Assembly (NCBI GenBank): GCA_003988855.1
Contig: QYAI01000056.1
Span: forward strand, 1 to 64,000
Source: Arachnopeziza araneosa
Lineage: Eukaryota; Ascomycota; Leotiomycetes; Helotiales; Arachnopezizaceae
Reading direction: 5' to 3'
DNA: 64,000 nt
The position numbers and the translations under genes are program-made. Shown piece by piece: positions 23,756-36,420 of this stretch (its first letter is position 1; each line of letters opens with the position of its first letter). A model generated the notes under the pieces. The model saw nothing but the letters and a program-made list of their open reading frames with translations. It was not told the origin of the DNA and ran no database searches.

Positions 23756-26700
23756 TCATGTGGCCTCTTTCTGCGCAGCAGTTAAATCTGCCACAGCCTT
23801 CTCTGCTCTCAACTTCTCATCCGTGTCGACTTTTACTTCTGTGCTCGGTCTCCCATTTGTGGAGGGTTCTTCGGGTACCTTTTCAGGTAGTGGAATAGGA
23901 ACTGGAGTAGCGATTTTAACTTTCGGTACACTCTTCTCCCTGACGAGGTTTAGGAGATAGGCTGCCGTATCGCCAGCACCTTCTATGCTGCCGATCTTGG
24001 ACTTGAAGAATTCAGTGTCTTTGAGAATACTGTCATATAAGTCAGCAATGCTGTAAGTGCGGATGGAGGATGAGCGTAAACTAACCGTTCTTTTGCACTC
24101 TCACTATTTACCACAACATCTCCATACGCCTTGCCCCACTGTTCTTTGTAACTCTTGAATACTGGACTCATGATCATGCTTACTGTTCCTTCGGGCAGAT
24201 GCTTGCTTAATACTCTATGTAGCGTGCTTGTCTCTTTACACAACGTTTCCATATACGGACTCACATCAGCTTTGGTATCCTTGTCCCAATCAATCAATTT
24301 CATAGCTTTAATGTGGGAAGCGGCTCTGCCAGCCATGATATCCACAAGTTTGTCGTAGATAGATTGCTGGTGTTCTAGATAAGCGCGACGAACTTTATCA
24401 AATTCACCCATGAGGTTTGAGACAGAGGGGCCTGAACCTGCATGCCGCCGGACGAATTCACGAACGTGCGGAACTAGTGAGGAGATGAAAGAGAGTGCTT
24501 GAGCGGCGAGAGCGAGGTGTTTGGTGGTGATATTTTTAAGACCAGCAGATTTCGTTGCGCCAGCTCCGAGGATGAGTTGTGTGCAGCGAGAGTTGAAGAG
24601 GGTGAGGTAAGAGACGATTTGTGGCGCAATTTCTAAGGTCATACTAGGAAGACCAGTAATGAGATGAAGGAAAGAGGAAAGACCGTAAAGGCAGCGAATA
24701 GCCGATACGGTGAGGAGGAATGACTCAGATTCAATGGTTGCAGATCGGGTTGCGGCTTTAGAGGGAGTTGAAGTTCCTGAATTACCATTTGCTTGGGCCG
24801 CAACAAGAGGGGCTAGATTTGAAAGCGGGAGTGTAGTCTGCGAGGCCGATGGGGGAAGCCAAACTTTACTGCCGGACGTCCAAGCTGCAGGGTCTTGTGT
24901 ACTGGAGGAGAGAATACGACTCAAAATCTCTTTATCGGCATCGGTGAAGTCCTTCGCGTTCCAGGGGTCAGCTTCCATACCTGTGGCTAATGACTGACGC
25001 TCATTTTCGCTCATATTTTGAACAAAGTCTCTGATATGGCCGTTCACAACATTTTTGAGGACTGTGCCACTCCTTCCAGATACCGCTTCGCACTCGTTCG
25101 CGAAGAGCAGATTCAATGTGAAGTAGCGAAGGAAGCTCTCAACCGAGAGATGGGTACTTTGCTCAGATCTCACACGGAGGACTTTGACAATTTTGTCTTG
25201 TGCTATGTCAACAGCTTGCCCCAAAAGATTTGACATATCAAGAGTCTGATGCATTTCTTCTTGGATATCGCGAATAGAGCTAGCTTTAGAAGCGGAGGCT
25301 AAACGACTGTCCAAGGCTGCTACATTTGGACTTCGAGGCGGTGACTTCATACCAGATGGAGGCTCACTCAGTGTACTAGTGACGTCGAGCAGAATTTTGG
25401 TTTGAGTTCCTAGTCGTCGTAGAGTCTCTCCAACCCCAATATAAGTCTTTTTTAATAGCTCCTCAGCATCCTCGGGGTCAAGGGCTCTCAGATTTCGAGC
25501 TAATATGGAGGATTTTTCTTGCTGTGTCTTTTGCATTCCGCCACCAATAGTAGAAGTTGACATCATAGACTCTGCATCATCATCATTAGAAGCGGGCAAT
25601 GGCCGCCGAATGATGTTTCGAATCTCTCGTAGAACCGATTCTCGGTATGCGTTTGTAGCTGGAGCAGTATGCCGAGCACGATGTAAGCCTCTTAAGTTCG
25701 ATAAAAGTTCTGATCTGAAATTTTCATTCATACTCAGGTAGGCTGGGAACACGGAATATTCTCGATTATGGCCGCCTCTCGAACGTTGCGAGGCACTGCT
25801 CCAACGCTGGAGTGTTTCCGCCGTAGACACAGATTCAACATGATGCCGGAGGTCTCCCATCAAGGAGCCTAGGAACCTTGCCTCGTACACCTTTCCAATC
25901 CGGCTTCGTAGAATATCTAGGTCATTATTGACGCCCTGCAACGCTGTCGCTCCTCTGAGGTCTCTTAATCGAGCCTCCTCAGTTGAGCCCTCTCCTGCTA
26001 TGAGCTTTTCTAACTCATCAATAGCATTCAAGGCTTTCTCAACTTCACCATTATCTACCAAGACTTCACAGTTTTGCACAGTTTCAACGACTTGTTTCAG
26101 TTGCTGAACAGCATCGCTCAGCTGCTTCAAATTCTCTCGTCGCCGCTTCATCTTGACTATATTCAATCCACCAATGGCCATTTCCTCATCGAGAGATTGC
26201 AATTCTTTCCTTAGTGCCTTGATTCTATCCACAGATTCGGCGGCTTCCGAGTGAAGCTCTCGTAAAGAACCCAAGGCGGCAAAAAAAGACGTAGATGCTG
26301 TTGAGATGGAGGATATCAAATGGACTTCAATCGTGTCCATATACCACGACAACTTCTCTTGGAGAATAGCATTGGTTGCTAGAGCTTTCCGCGGCGTAAT
26401 AGCGCTTCCATTTGACGCTGACGCCCTTCGCTCATCAGGAGATCCCGGACTTGGTTTTACTACTTCAGATCTTTCACTGACAACATCGAACGTCCTTGGA
26501 TTTTCTAGATGGAAGTCTTCATCAAAATAAACATTAGGTATTGTTGATAATGGGGTAGGTGCGTGAGCTGCACGCCTACTATTACCACCGCTCGATTTTC
26601 TTCGAAGAGTTGGGGTTTCAATAGTCGAGGCCAACGAAGCTAGAGAAGCTTGTCTCGAGGGGTTTGGGCGAGTCGATCCTCGACGATCTCGATCTAAAAG

Positions 26701-27273
26701 ATCCGAAAAATCATCGGCTTTACTCCCTTTTCGCAGCAATTGGGTTCCTCCTTCATCCTCGTTCTCCTTGGCCCGTTGTAATGCATCGTACAGCGCCCCA
26801 ACTTGTGTAAGATAAGATTTGAATTCAACGGGGTCAACGGCCGATATGTTACTGAGAATGACTGGAGGAATATCCCGGGAGGTAGGTGGCTTATGTGCGC
26901 TCGATGCCGGGGCTGAGGTGTGTGGTATTTGGCCGGTTCGGACAATTGGCGGTTGAAGGAGAGTCGATATGGCTATAGTCGTCAGACCTGCAAGCAAGAT
27001 AAATTTCATGCTACATACCATTTTGTCCAGACTCAGCCAATCCATGGCCGTGAGTTGCGGTATCTAATGTACCACCTATTGAATGTATGGAGCTTGCAGT
27101 CGATCCGCGCCTGGGCTGATATCTAGAACTGGACCCTTGCCTTCGGATTGTCAGCTTTCCGATCGCTTCTAGCTAACATGAACTGACCTGGGAAAAGGGT
27201 ATTCGCCTCGTGTAGGCGACGGCGATATTGGGGAGAGACTGTCGACGGAGTAACGCGGCGCAGGAGATGCCAT
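23756..27273 (-). CDS. VPS54: GARP complex subunit Vps54
   Basis: Four exons: 27188-27273, 27019-27140, 24086-26972 and 23756-24050. All junctions are in phase, giving about 1130 residues. Vps54 is a subunit of the GARP complex, which tethers endosome-derived vesicles to the trans-Golgi. The N-terminus (MASPAPRYSVDSLSP, then AISTLLQPPIVRTG) is typical of fungal Vps54. The Vps54 N-terminal helical region runs over residues 290-500 (LSWYMDTIEVHLISSIS, then coiled coil LRKELQSLDEEMAIGG, then FLGSLMGDLRHHV). The C-terminal conserved domain is around residues 660-1000 (VESFLRYFTLNLLFANECE, LALAAQALSFISSLVPHVRE). The tail is charged and rich in Pro/Lys/Ala. The start is fixed by the first in-frame ATG and the family N-terminus. 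The gene is divergent from MCM5. Confidence 0.93.
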
Positions 27274-27809
27274 GACTGCTAAGGGCCCAAGATTCGCCGG
27301 GAGTGTACACTCATCAGTCTAACAACCTCCAACCTCCCCCTCACACTTTTGAATGTGATTGTCGGCTAGCTATTCAGAGTAATGTTGGGCGCGGGATAAA
27401 GAATGCTAAATCTGGCGTACTGGCCACGAAGCCTCTGCAACAGGTTGGTTTTAATTGTGGTTTGAGGACAATCGCTACCTGGATATCATTCCCGATATGA
27501 CGGATATTCGATGCAAGTCGCCAGTGCAGATAGCGCAAGGAATTGCTCACTTCTTCATATGTCATCGTCGTCAGACATTGAAATGCGACTTCGCACAAGC
27601 TTTCAGCCTTCACCAGGCGAGGATTATGATTGGTCGGCTGAATTTAGAGATTCAACAAGGGCCAAAAACCACTTAACGCGAGGAAGTCGCGTGGAACTCC
27701 CAAGTACGCGACCGCGTTGATTTATTTTCTCCTTGCACCTGGGATCTCTACACCAACTACAACCTTTGTCTCTTATGTCTAGAAGTTCATAAACTCTCAA
27801 ACCTTCAAG
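27274..27809. promoter_or_regulatory. Bidirectional promoter of VPS54 and MCM5
   Basis: A 536-base divergent spacer. Its MCM5-proximal part holds a cluster of ACGCG elements (see next entry). ORFs within it on both strands look like chance. No TATA box is obvious. Confidence 0.6.
27676..27717 (+). promoter_or_regulatory. Cluster of four MCB-like (ACGCG) elements
   Basis: ACGCG occurs at 27676-27680 and 27706-27710, and its complement CGCGT at 27688-27692 and 27713-27717. All four lie within 42 bases, 93 to 134 bases before the MCM5 start. ACGCG is the core bound by MBF (Mbp1/Swi6), which drives G1/S genes in yeasts; MCM genes are classic targets. The sites are seen; MBF binding here is inferred. 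Confidence 0.6.
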
Positions 27810-30115
27810 ATGGACAGACAATCTGTGTATTCGCTGAGCGTTCTGCCTCCAGAGTACGATACCGACGATACTAGAAATCAAATCCAGAGGCAGCTGGAGC
27901 AATTTGTTCTGCAATTCCGCCTGGACAATGCCTTTATCTATAGGTGCGCGCTTCCATGTAGTCTATGAGTCCGTACTAATTTGATTTCCAGGGATCAACT
28001 CCGCGAGAATGTTCTCCTAAAACAGTACTACCTCGATGTCGACGTTGGACATATGATTTCCTTCAATGAAGAATTGGCGCATAGACTAGTGTCCGAACCT
28101 ACAGAGATGATCCCACTGGTAAGTCTACACTGGAAGTGGAATAAGTTTGACTTACAAAAATACAGTTTGAATCGGCCCTCAAGATGTGCACAAGACGAAT
28201 CGTTTACCCTTCTCAAAAAGATGTGGTCATTCCCGAGCATCAACTCCTCCTTCACTCCGCCCAAGGACTCATGTCAATTCGAGCCCTCGATGCTCTTACA
28301 ATCTCCCATCTCGTCCGAGTTCCAGGTATTGTTATTGGTGCCTCAGTCCTAGCATCTAAAGCTACTGCTCTCCATATCCAATGCCGGAATTGTCGTCAAA
28401 TGAAGATTTTGCCGGTGGCAGGAGGGTTCTCCGGTGTTTCTCTTCCTCGCATGTGCGACCGAGTAAAAATGCCTGGAGAAGATCCTTGCCCTATGGATCC
28501 ATATGTTGTCGTCCACGAAAGCTCGCAATTCGTTGATCAGCAGATTATCAAGTTACAAGAAGCTCCTGACCAAGTCCCAGTCGGAGAGCTGCCTAGGCAT
28601 GTCTTAATCTCAACTGATCGATATCTCACAAATCGTGTTGTGCCAGGGTCAAGATGTATGATCACAGGCATCTTCTCTATTTACCAGAACAAGCAGTCAA
28701 AAGGCTCAAACACGACATCTGCAGTTGCTATCCGTACGCCTTATCTTCGCGCTGTTGGTATTCACAGCGACGTTGATCACACAGCCAAAGGAAACGCCAT
28801 ATTCACCGAAGAAGAAGAACAAGAATTTCTTGAGATGTCCCGCCGTCCAGATCTTTACAAGGTCTTTGCAAATTGCATAGCCCCTTCAATCTACGGAAAT
28901 GAAGATATTAAGAAAGCTATCGCTTGTCTTTTATTCGGCGGCTCCAAGAAAATTCTACCTGATGGCATGAAGCTTCGTGGTGATATCAATGTTCTTTTAC
29001 TCGGAGATCCTGGTACTGCGAAATCTCAACTGCTCAAGTTTGTCGAAAAAGTAGCCCCAATCGCGATTTATACGTCTGGAAAAGGTTCTTCAGCAGCTGG
29101 TCTCACAGCTTCTGTTCAGCGTGACCATACTACTCGAGAATTTTATCTTGAAGGAGGAGCCATGGTCCTAGCCGATGGCGGCGTAGTCTGCATCGACGAG
29201 TTCGACAAGATGCGAGATGAAGATCGAGTAGCAATCCACGAAGCTATGGAACAACAAACCATTTCCATTGCTAAGGCAGGTATCACCACAATTCTTAATG
29301 CTCGTACTTCTGTCCTAGCTGCCGCAAATCCTATTTTCGGACGTTATGACGACCTGAAAACACCGGGGGAAAATATTGATTTCCAAACTACCATCTTGTC
29401 GAGATTTGATATGATTTTCATTGTAAAAGATGACCATGATCGAGGACGCGATGAAAGGATCGCGAAGCATGTGATGGGCATCCATATGGGTGGTCGTGGG
29501 GTCGAAGAGCAAGCTGAGGCTGAGATTTCCGTTGACAAAATGAAGAGATACGTATCTTATTGTAAATCGTATGTTATCTCCTGCTTTCACTTTCCCTAAA
29601 CTAATGACTAACTAATTCAAAGACGCTGTGCTCCCCGACTCTCCCCTGAAGCCGCGGAAAAGCTCTCCTCCCACTTTGTTTCCATCCGTCGTCAAGTCCA
29701 CGCTGCAGAACTCGAAACCAACGCCCGCTCCTCTATCCCCATCACCATCCGTCAACTCGAGGCCATTATTCGTATCACTGAATCACTCGCAAAAATATCC
29801 TTGTCACCTATTGCAAATGAGTCCCACGTCGATGAAGCGATCCGCCTCTTCCTCGCTTCGACTATGGATGCCGTCAAAATGGGCAACGGACAGGGAAGCA
29901 AGGAGTTGAACGAAGAAGTCAATAAGTTGGAAGACGAACTGAAGAGAAGGTTGCCCATAGGTTGGTCTACTAGTCTGAGTACCCTGAAGAGAGAGCTCTG
30001 TGAGGGCAAGGGGTATAGTGAGCAAGCTTTGGCAAGGGCAATTACCGTGCTGCAGAGAAGGGATACCGTTACAATCCGAGGTCAAGGAAGCCAGGTCTAT
30101 AGAAGCGGAGCTTGA
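27810..30115 (+). CDS. MCM5: Replicative helicase subunit Mcm5
   Basis: Four exons: 27810-27943, 27992-28118, 28166-29568 and 29623-30115, in phase, about 718 residues. Mcm5 is one of six subunits of the MCM2-7 helicase that unwinds DNA at replication origins. It is loaded in G1 and activated with Cdc45 and GINS. The N-terminal part includes a zinc-binding region (CRNCRQMK, then MCDRV and DPCPMDPY). The AAA+ core shows Walker A ([12 protein letters not shown]), Walker B (VCIDEFDKM), sensor 1 (AAANP) and the arginine finger (LSRFDMIF). The C-terminal winged-helix part is in the last exon ([20 protein letters not shown]). The start codon gives the expected [16 protein letters not shown]. Length and order match the family. 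It is probably transcribed at G1/S via the ACGCG elements upstream. Confidence 0.96.
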
Positions 30116-30850
30116 AATGGCCTAGGTTTCGGCTGGTTTTAGCTGTATTTGGTTGAATGTGAGATGATATTAGGGTCGGAAAGCTGGCCTAGGCGTTCTG
30201 GCGTTTAATTTGGGAACGCACGTCATGAGTGAAGAAGTGTATTATGAGTATGGGCAGAGATACAAATGATGAACGATAGGACGGGGAATGGGTTGGGTAC
30301 ACTGCACCGCATGGGCAATTAATGATTGAAGACAGAAGACAGGAATGTAGAAATGGCATGCCATCAATATAATCAGACCACAACTTTCTTCTTGCAAAGT
30401 GCAACATGGTCTTGGATTCTGAATAAAATGAGTCATAAGGAATTAGACAGAAAGTACTCTTTTCACGAGATAAGAATCGTTCAGAATAGAATTCAATGAT
30501 TGAATCCCCTTCCATCCATTATTTCATTTCTCTATATTACACACCACAACGCGATGTAGTCTGATCTGATCTGAGATTTTATTTATTCTTCCACTGCTTG
30601 AAGCAGAGCAGCGCTTGTTTTTTATATCATACATCTCATCTACCCTCTCGCGGGGTATGATCTTATCTCTTTTTGGAAAGAGTTGGGATTCCACTCTCAC
30701 TCTCCTTTTGTTGGATCAAAAAGACCTGATTAATTTTCCTATCCATGAGGACAGCCTCTTCTCGACCACAGATCAGAATCTAAGATCACGTTCAATCATT
30801 CACTTCCATCCCTTCAAAATGTTTGTACAAAAATCCTGTCTCTCCCATTT
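30116..30850. other. Convergent 3' flanks of MCM5 and CTK1
   Basis: MCM5 ends at 30115 and CTK1 ends at 30851 on the other strand. The spacer has AT-rich stretches and no credible ORF. It should hold both poly(A) regions. Confidence 0.5.
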
Positions 30851-33800
30851 TCATTTGCCGGTTGCAGCTACGGATGCAGAAGACGGAGGGCCCATAGCCA
30901 CCCGCTTCGCGTCTCTCTTCTCACCATCTACTGCTTCACCATCGCTTGGTCGCTTTTTTTCTTTCTCCTTTTCTTTTTCCTTCTCGGTTTGCTTTAATCG
31001 TCTTGCTTCCTTGTCCTTGCGCTCGTTTTCTTTGCGGAGAGCTTTAGATTCGAATTCGTGCCAGTCGCCGTCAAGTTTAGATAATCTATTTTTTTGTGTC
31101 AGCAAAGGAGAGAGAAGGAATACGGGAAGGAGGAAATATAGACTTACTCAACAGCTTGTCTTGCTTTAGGCTCTTCCGTCATAAAGTACGGATGCTCCAA
31201 GACATCACTAGCACTTGGCCGCTTATTAGGATCGTAAAGGAACATGGCTTCCAGTAATTCAAAAGCTGCTGGTGTAAGACGATCCTTGTACTTCTCTGCA
31301 AAAACATTCGGTTTCCGCACAGTAGGTCGCAAGAGCTCGAACCAAGCCATATCTACCAAGGCCGGCCATTCAGTTTTATTTGGCGTGCCGAGGATAGCGT
31401 AAATTTTCTCGAGCTGCGAAATTTCGCCTCCATCACCTGGGAAAATAGCATGACGTGTAAAGATTTCAACAAGAACGCAGGCAGCAGACCAAATATCAAC
31501 TGCAGGGCCGTACTGAGTTTCGCCAAGCAATAGCTCTGGAGAACGATACCAGATCGTGATGACTCGATTCGTGTAATCTAATTGTCTCCTCTTGGCATAG
31601 AATCTTGCGAGACCAAAATCAGCGAGTTTGAGCAAGCCATTATTAGACACGAGAATATTAGCAGCTTTGATATCTCGGTGAAGAACGCCGCGGCGATGAA
31701 GGTAGTCGAGACCTTCAAAGAGTTGCTTTGCAAGATGCTTTTTATGGGCAGCTTCAAGCTTGAAAGTGGGGTGGTTCAGTAAACCGGTAAGATCATGGGA
31801 GAGATACTCGAAGACCATAAAACAATCGTTCTTCTCAACCATGACTTCTTGCAGATTGACGATATTCTGGTGCTTTAGCGATTGGAGTAATTTGATTTCT
31901 CGAACCGCCGTAACAGGAAATCCGTCTCGCTCCCCCTCCATTCGGATCTTCTTCAAAGCGACCAAGTTCTTTGTATAGACATGAACAGCTTTGAAAACTT
32001 TTCCATATGTTCCTGAGCCAACCACTGACTCGTTGCCAGGTTTTCGGAAGTACACAGAGTCCGACTTCTTGAACTCTTCAGACAACTGAGGACGATCTTT
32101 CAGTCGTCTCATGACTTTCTTGACCTTTCGAGTCGTTGGTGGAGGTGGTTCTCGGAAAGTCTGTTGTCGAGTGGAAGCTGGCTCCGTAGGAATATTACGT
32201 GAATTTGGACCTCGAGGACGATCTGAAGTTTGTAGATTACGGGCAGGTGCCGCATTGAGCTTCTGTGATATTTCAGGTTTCGGGGCTGTTGGTGCAACTT
32301 TTGACGGTCCCTTGAAAGCAAAGCTAAATTTGTTAGGATTCTGTTGATTTTGAGGTCCTGTTGGAGTTGGCCTGCTTGGTGGTGGCATTTGCTCTTCATC
32401 TTTCTTCTTTGACTCTTCCTTATCTTCAATCCGAAGTTCTTTGGACGGTCGAAACAAGTCCTCAGCATCTTCTTCATTTTCAGCTTCTACAGACGGGGTA
32501 TTCGCCTGTGGACTATTTTGTTGTGAAGACTGTTGCGATTGATACTGATGTGGAGGGGATGCCTGCTGTGGTGTGACATTGCCAGAATGAGGTGGTTGTC
32601 CTCGCCCGACTCCAACAGGACTGCCAGTATTGTTATTATTCCACTGAAGATTTTGAAAGTGTCCTCCACGTCCACCTCGATGATCACCGCGGCCGCCTCT
32701 CTGGTTAAAATGGTTGCCCCTATAACCTCGCTGTGCTCCTCGAAAACTCTGTTGATTGTATCCCTGATTCATAGGCCCGCTAGGAGTTTGATATGGAGGT
32801 GACTGATTACTATAGTAGGCCTGTTGATTATGGGGAGCCTGATAAGGTTGCTGCTGTTGATAATTTTGAGTGTATTGTCTGAGATGTCAGTCAAAAGTTT
32901 TCAAAGTGTAAAGGTAGTGACTTACGGTTGAGGGGAATATTGCGGCTGCGGTGTATGGCCACCCCAATTCCCTCTGCCAGCGGAATAGGGAGAATGTGCT
33001 TGCGGAGAGCCGTGATGAGAGCCATTATAAGAGCCAGGGGTCATATGATGTTGGGGTGATTGTGAGTATTGACGGGGATCAACTTGTGGCGGAGGTTGGT
33101 TGTATTGGGGTTTAAGAGGAAATGCAGCTTGCATCTGATGATTAGGGTTGTAACCTTGCTGTCCCCCATAATAGCCTCTACCGGCCATCTTATCGGACTT
33201 GACCTCGATACTGTTCGCACCAGATGCCGTGGCCGGAGGCCTCAAGCTTTTAACTTCGATGCTGTTCGCTCCAGAAGCAGCAAACGAGAGTTTCCTATCC
33301 GATTTAGTTTTGCCAGGTCTATATTCGTCCCGGGGTGGTGGTGGAGGTGGTCTTCCACCTCTGCCTCCCCTTTTAGGCGACTGTCCCCCTCGAGATGAGT
33401 TTGGCCCTCTTGGTGCTCTTGGTGATTGTTGGCGAGAGCGATTTGATGGTTCGTACCGATCAACTTCAGGTGATCTGCGTGCTGCAACAGGTGTTGATTC
33501 TCTTCTTGGCTCCTTATCTTTAGATCTTTCAAAAGGAGACCTATCACGATGCTTTTCTGGGCCTCTCTGCGGGGATCGGGTTCTTTTTCCAGAGCTCTCG
33601 TGCCGATGAGTTGATATTTGGCGAGATGACTCGTGTCTGCTATGTTCTGGGCTTGGAGAACGTCCACGCCTCTCAGATATACCAGAATCTCGGTGCCGTT
33701 TGGATTTTGTGTCAAGCCGGCTGTCAAAATCTCTGCGATCAGGAGATCGTCGACGGGATGGGAGAGGAGATAATGTCCGCCTCTTCTTCTCCGGCCGTGA

Positions 33801-34292
33801 TGCCCCGGAGCCTCCTTCCAATCGTGAAGGGCTTCGAGATGTGCCTCGCTTGGACTTTCTGTGATGACTCCGCGGTGGTGAAGGGCTTCGACTCTTTCGA
33901 CGTTTAGATGAAGATGGAGAATGATGGTTACTGCTCCTCTTTGGCTTGTCGGAGCCTCGCGTGTCTAGTAACTCTCGCCCTCTGTTCCTCTCTCGTACCT
34001 CCTCCCTCGAATCTCGTATGGGTGATCGAGATGGCCTCCGTCGTCGCTCGTGGCTGCGGTCGCGAGGTCTGTCGCCGCGCTCTTCGAGTGTTCGTGATTT
34101 GACCGGACTGCGATCTCTGGATTTGGCTTCCCTGTCACTGTCCAGTCGACGTGATGTGGGCGATCGCGATCTTCTGGGACGTGTAACTCCTCGATCGACT
34201 CTACCTCGTTCTCTGCGGTCGTCACCGTGGCTCCAGCTGTCTTTCATTGCGACATGCCGCCCGTGAGAATGTGGTGGAGGAGTTCGATCCAT
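30851..34292 (-). CDS. CTK1: CTD kinase Ctk1 (Cdk12/13-like)
   Basis: Three exons: 32926-34292, 31148-32878 and 30851-31085, in phase, about 1110 residues. Ctk1 is the catalytic subunit of CTDK-I, which phosphorylates Ser2 of the RNA polymerase II tail during elongation. The kinase domain (residues about 690-980) has the Gly loop VGSGTYGKVFKA, the lysine in ALKKIRME, the cyclin-binding helix PVTAVREIK, catalytic HRDIKAAN and ADFGLAR. The long N-terminus is typical of Cdk12-type kinases. It starts with an Arg/Ser-rich region, passes through Gly/Arg and Pro-rich stretches, then an Asn/Gln/Tyr-rich segment. The last exon is a charged coiled coil (EKEKEKEKK) encoded by a pyrimidine-rich stretch. 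An 11-residue motif (ASGANSIEVKS) occurs twice about 20 residues apart. The start ATG at 34292 precedes DRTPPPHSHG. Confidence 0.94.
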
Positions 34293-34860
34293 CTTTGGAT
34301 GCTTGAAAAGAATTGGGTCCGCGCTTGCCCACCCAAAGGGCTAAGCGACTCCTGCTCTACCTATCTGGCTGGAAAATCAAATATTGCGGATAAAACCAAA
34401 GGAGAAAAAACACCAAAAGAAATATCCACCGTGTTGAATCGTGTGACCTTCTTGTACTTACACTTGATTTTCGAGAGAGAAGGCGGCCACTTTGAATTTT
34501 GAGCGCTTGTTGCAAAATCCGAACGCCGTGGCTCTTTTTCCGGGCGGCTGCTCCTGGCTGATACCGACTCTCCTCGGGCCAGGAGCCCGATCGAGGAATA
34601 TTACATATTGAAGTCACGCAGCAATCATGTTATCTACGATGCGCAGAGCGCAGAAATTCAGCAGTACCACTGAAGAACACCTTTCGCTCTTTCGTCAATG
34701 CGAAAAAGATGGGCACGGTGAGGGAAGGCCAAGCGGACAGGGTATATCGCAATGCTTCATGTCTGGAAGCATCTCACCCAAAGCCATACAACCCATTCCA
34801 TACTGATCAAGTGTGTATATCCGTCATCGTGGCAACAACCAGTAGTGGTGGATTCTGATG
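34293..34860. other. CTK1 upstream region
   Basis: Spacer of about 570 bases between the CTK1 start and the end of the decayed gene to its right. It holds the CTK1 promoter and the small ORF listed separately. No other structure seen. Confidence 0.45.
34627..34806 (+). CDS. Possible 59-residue small protein
   Basis: ATG 34627 to TGA 34806. The start MLSTMRRAQKFSSTTEEHLS looks like a mitochondrial presequence. The rest is polar. No family recognised. It may be chance; it lies in the spacer upstream of CTK1 on the opposite strand. Confidence 0.2.
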   Translation: MLSTMRRAQKFSSTTEEHLSLFRQCEKDGHGEGRPSGQGISQCFMSGSISPKAIQPIPY

Positions 34861-35938
34861 TCAGTCGACTTTGAATGCAACATCGTAATTGTCTTGTTGT
34901 AATCCCTGCAAATCCCAACATAATGTTCGAAATATATCTGAGAAGGCAGACGTGAAGTAGCATACAGGATAAGCATCTTGCGTGTATATTTCTGGACGTG
35001 TGGTCGCATAGACCCAATACGAATCATCTTCCAAACGGAAATGATGCAGCGGGAGTGGCGATATTAAGGGAGGCCTTCTGCTAGTGCTTGGTAGTGCTCG
35101 ACACGATATTTGATAGCCAAGCAACATGTCCACCATAGATTCGAGAGCTTATTGACCTCCTTAGCCTCGAGAGTGATATCTGGTCTTGTGAAGTACCAGG
35201 AGAGCGGGAGCATCGACAGGCGAAGTGTCGCAGCGACATCAAGCATTTCAACATGTATGGCACAGTCATACCTTTTGCCACACCATTCTGAGCGCAAAGG
35301 AAAGACAAACGGCTCAAAGGCCTGTACCAGCCTCTACACACAATAGGAGTTGTAAGAGTGTGGAGGCAGTAGACTGCCTCACAGCTGTGTCCACCCACTT
35401 CCATCATAGCCACGGATTACCTGCTGTACAGCAAGATAATTCTCTCCAGCGCATCAAGAAGAAAGGTTAGTATTATTTGCCTCTCGGCTCGAAATGGCGA
35501 GGCTGTTGAAGCCGTAGACGGACAACGATTGCATCGAAATCTTGATTAAGAAACACGGCGCCCATCTGCTGTCATCGAAGTATCATCTCTTCTTGACCCT
35601 CTAAAGGCCAGATATGCCTGCATAAAAAGATTTGAGCGGTTATGGGATGTTCGATGGTGTTGATGGCTGAATGACCTCAATACCGTGAGCGATTCAGCAG
35701 GTGTTCGAGGATTGCGGGGCCCATCGCCATCGATTCCGAGCCATTTCGACAAAATCCTATCGCGAATTTCAAGGGAGGCGCAGTAACAAATTGAAAGATC
35801 CAGCCCTGTAACTCTCTCCGTGATGGTTCTGTACACGATGGAGGTTGTGCTGTGGAGGAAGTTGCGAGCAAAGAGGTCAAATGTGGGCGTCGCGCGTAGC
35901 GTGCTGAGAACTACAGCCGCGTAAGGGTAGCAAAGCAT
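34861..35938 (-). pseudogene. Decayed gene of unknown family
   Basis: ATG 35938 starts MLCYPYAAVVLSTLRATPTF. Protein-like segments follow in three frames. The first is DLSICYCASLEIRDRILSKW. Next, after a frame change near 35720, are PAILEHLLNRSRY-stop-GHSAINTIEHP and IFLCRHIWPLEGQEEMILR-stop-QQMGAVFLNQDFDAI. After a gap come AFEPFVFPLRSEWCGKRYD and SWYFTRPDITLEAKEVNKL, then after a one-base loss near 35067 PLHHFRLEDDSYWVYATT and VCYFTSAFSDIFRTLCWDL, ending at TGA 34861. At least two in-frame TGA codons and two frameshifts are visible. Segment order and hydrophobic/acidic content suggest one former protein of about 340 residues. I do not recognise the family. Confidence 0.5.
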
Positions 35939-36420
35939 GGCCAATCAAGTCAAAACATAATCAGAAATCCATCAAAAATCATTTCGTCATAAAATTGGCT
36001 GGACTTTGTGATGGCTGTTAACTGTGGATCATTGCCACAATATCTCTAATACTGATGAACTTTGTAGGATCTATAATTGTGGAAACTCATTGTATTATCC
36101 CAAATATAACCACTGGTACTTGGTAGGTTTGTCAGATGCATACATTCTATGTTGGTCTACTTGAAAGGTCTAGGAACCCTTACTGCTCAGAAACACATGA
36201 ACCCAAGTTTCCGTTTGGCGAGACGAGGCAAAAGCCTTCCCACTTCACCTTTTCATACAAGGAGAAAGCTGACGTTGCTTAAACCACAAGATCTGCTGTC
36301 TGGAAAGTCCTGAACTCCTTTGTGGAATCCTGTATCAAGTCAGAGTTTCGCCTTTTCTACTTCCAGCTAACATACTCAGGAGGGGAGAAACATCAAATGC
36401 TGAGAAGAAATCATTACTGC
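35939..36420. other. Intergenic, nothing recognised
   Basis: AT-leaning spacer upstream of the decayed gene and downstream of the F-box-like gene. No ORF of note. Confidence 0.5.

Noticed and set aside
33199..33907. Plus-strand frames opposite CTK1
   Set aside because: Antisense shadows of Arg/Ser-rich and Gly/Pro-rich CTK1 coding.
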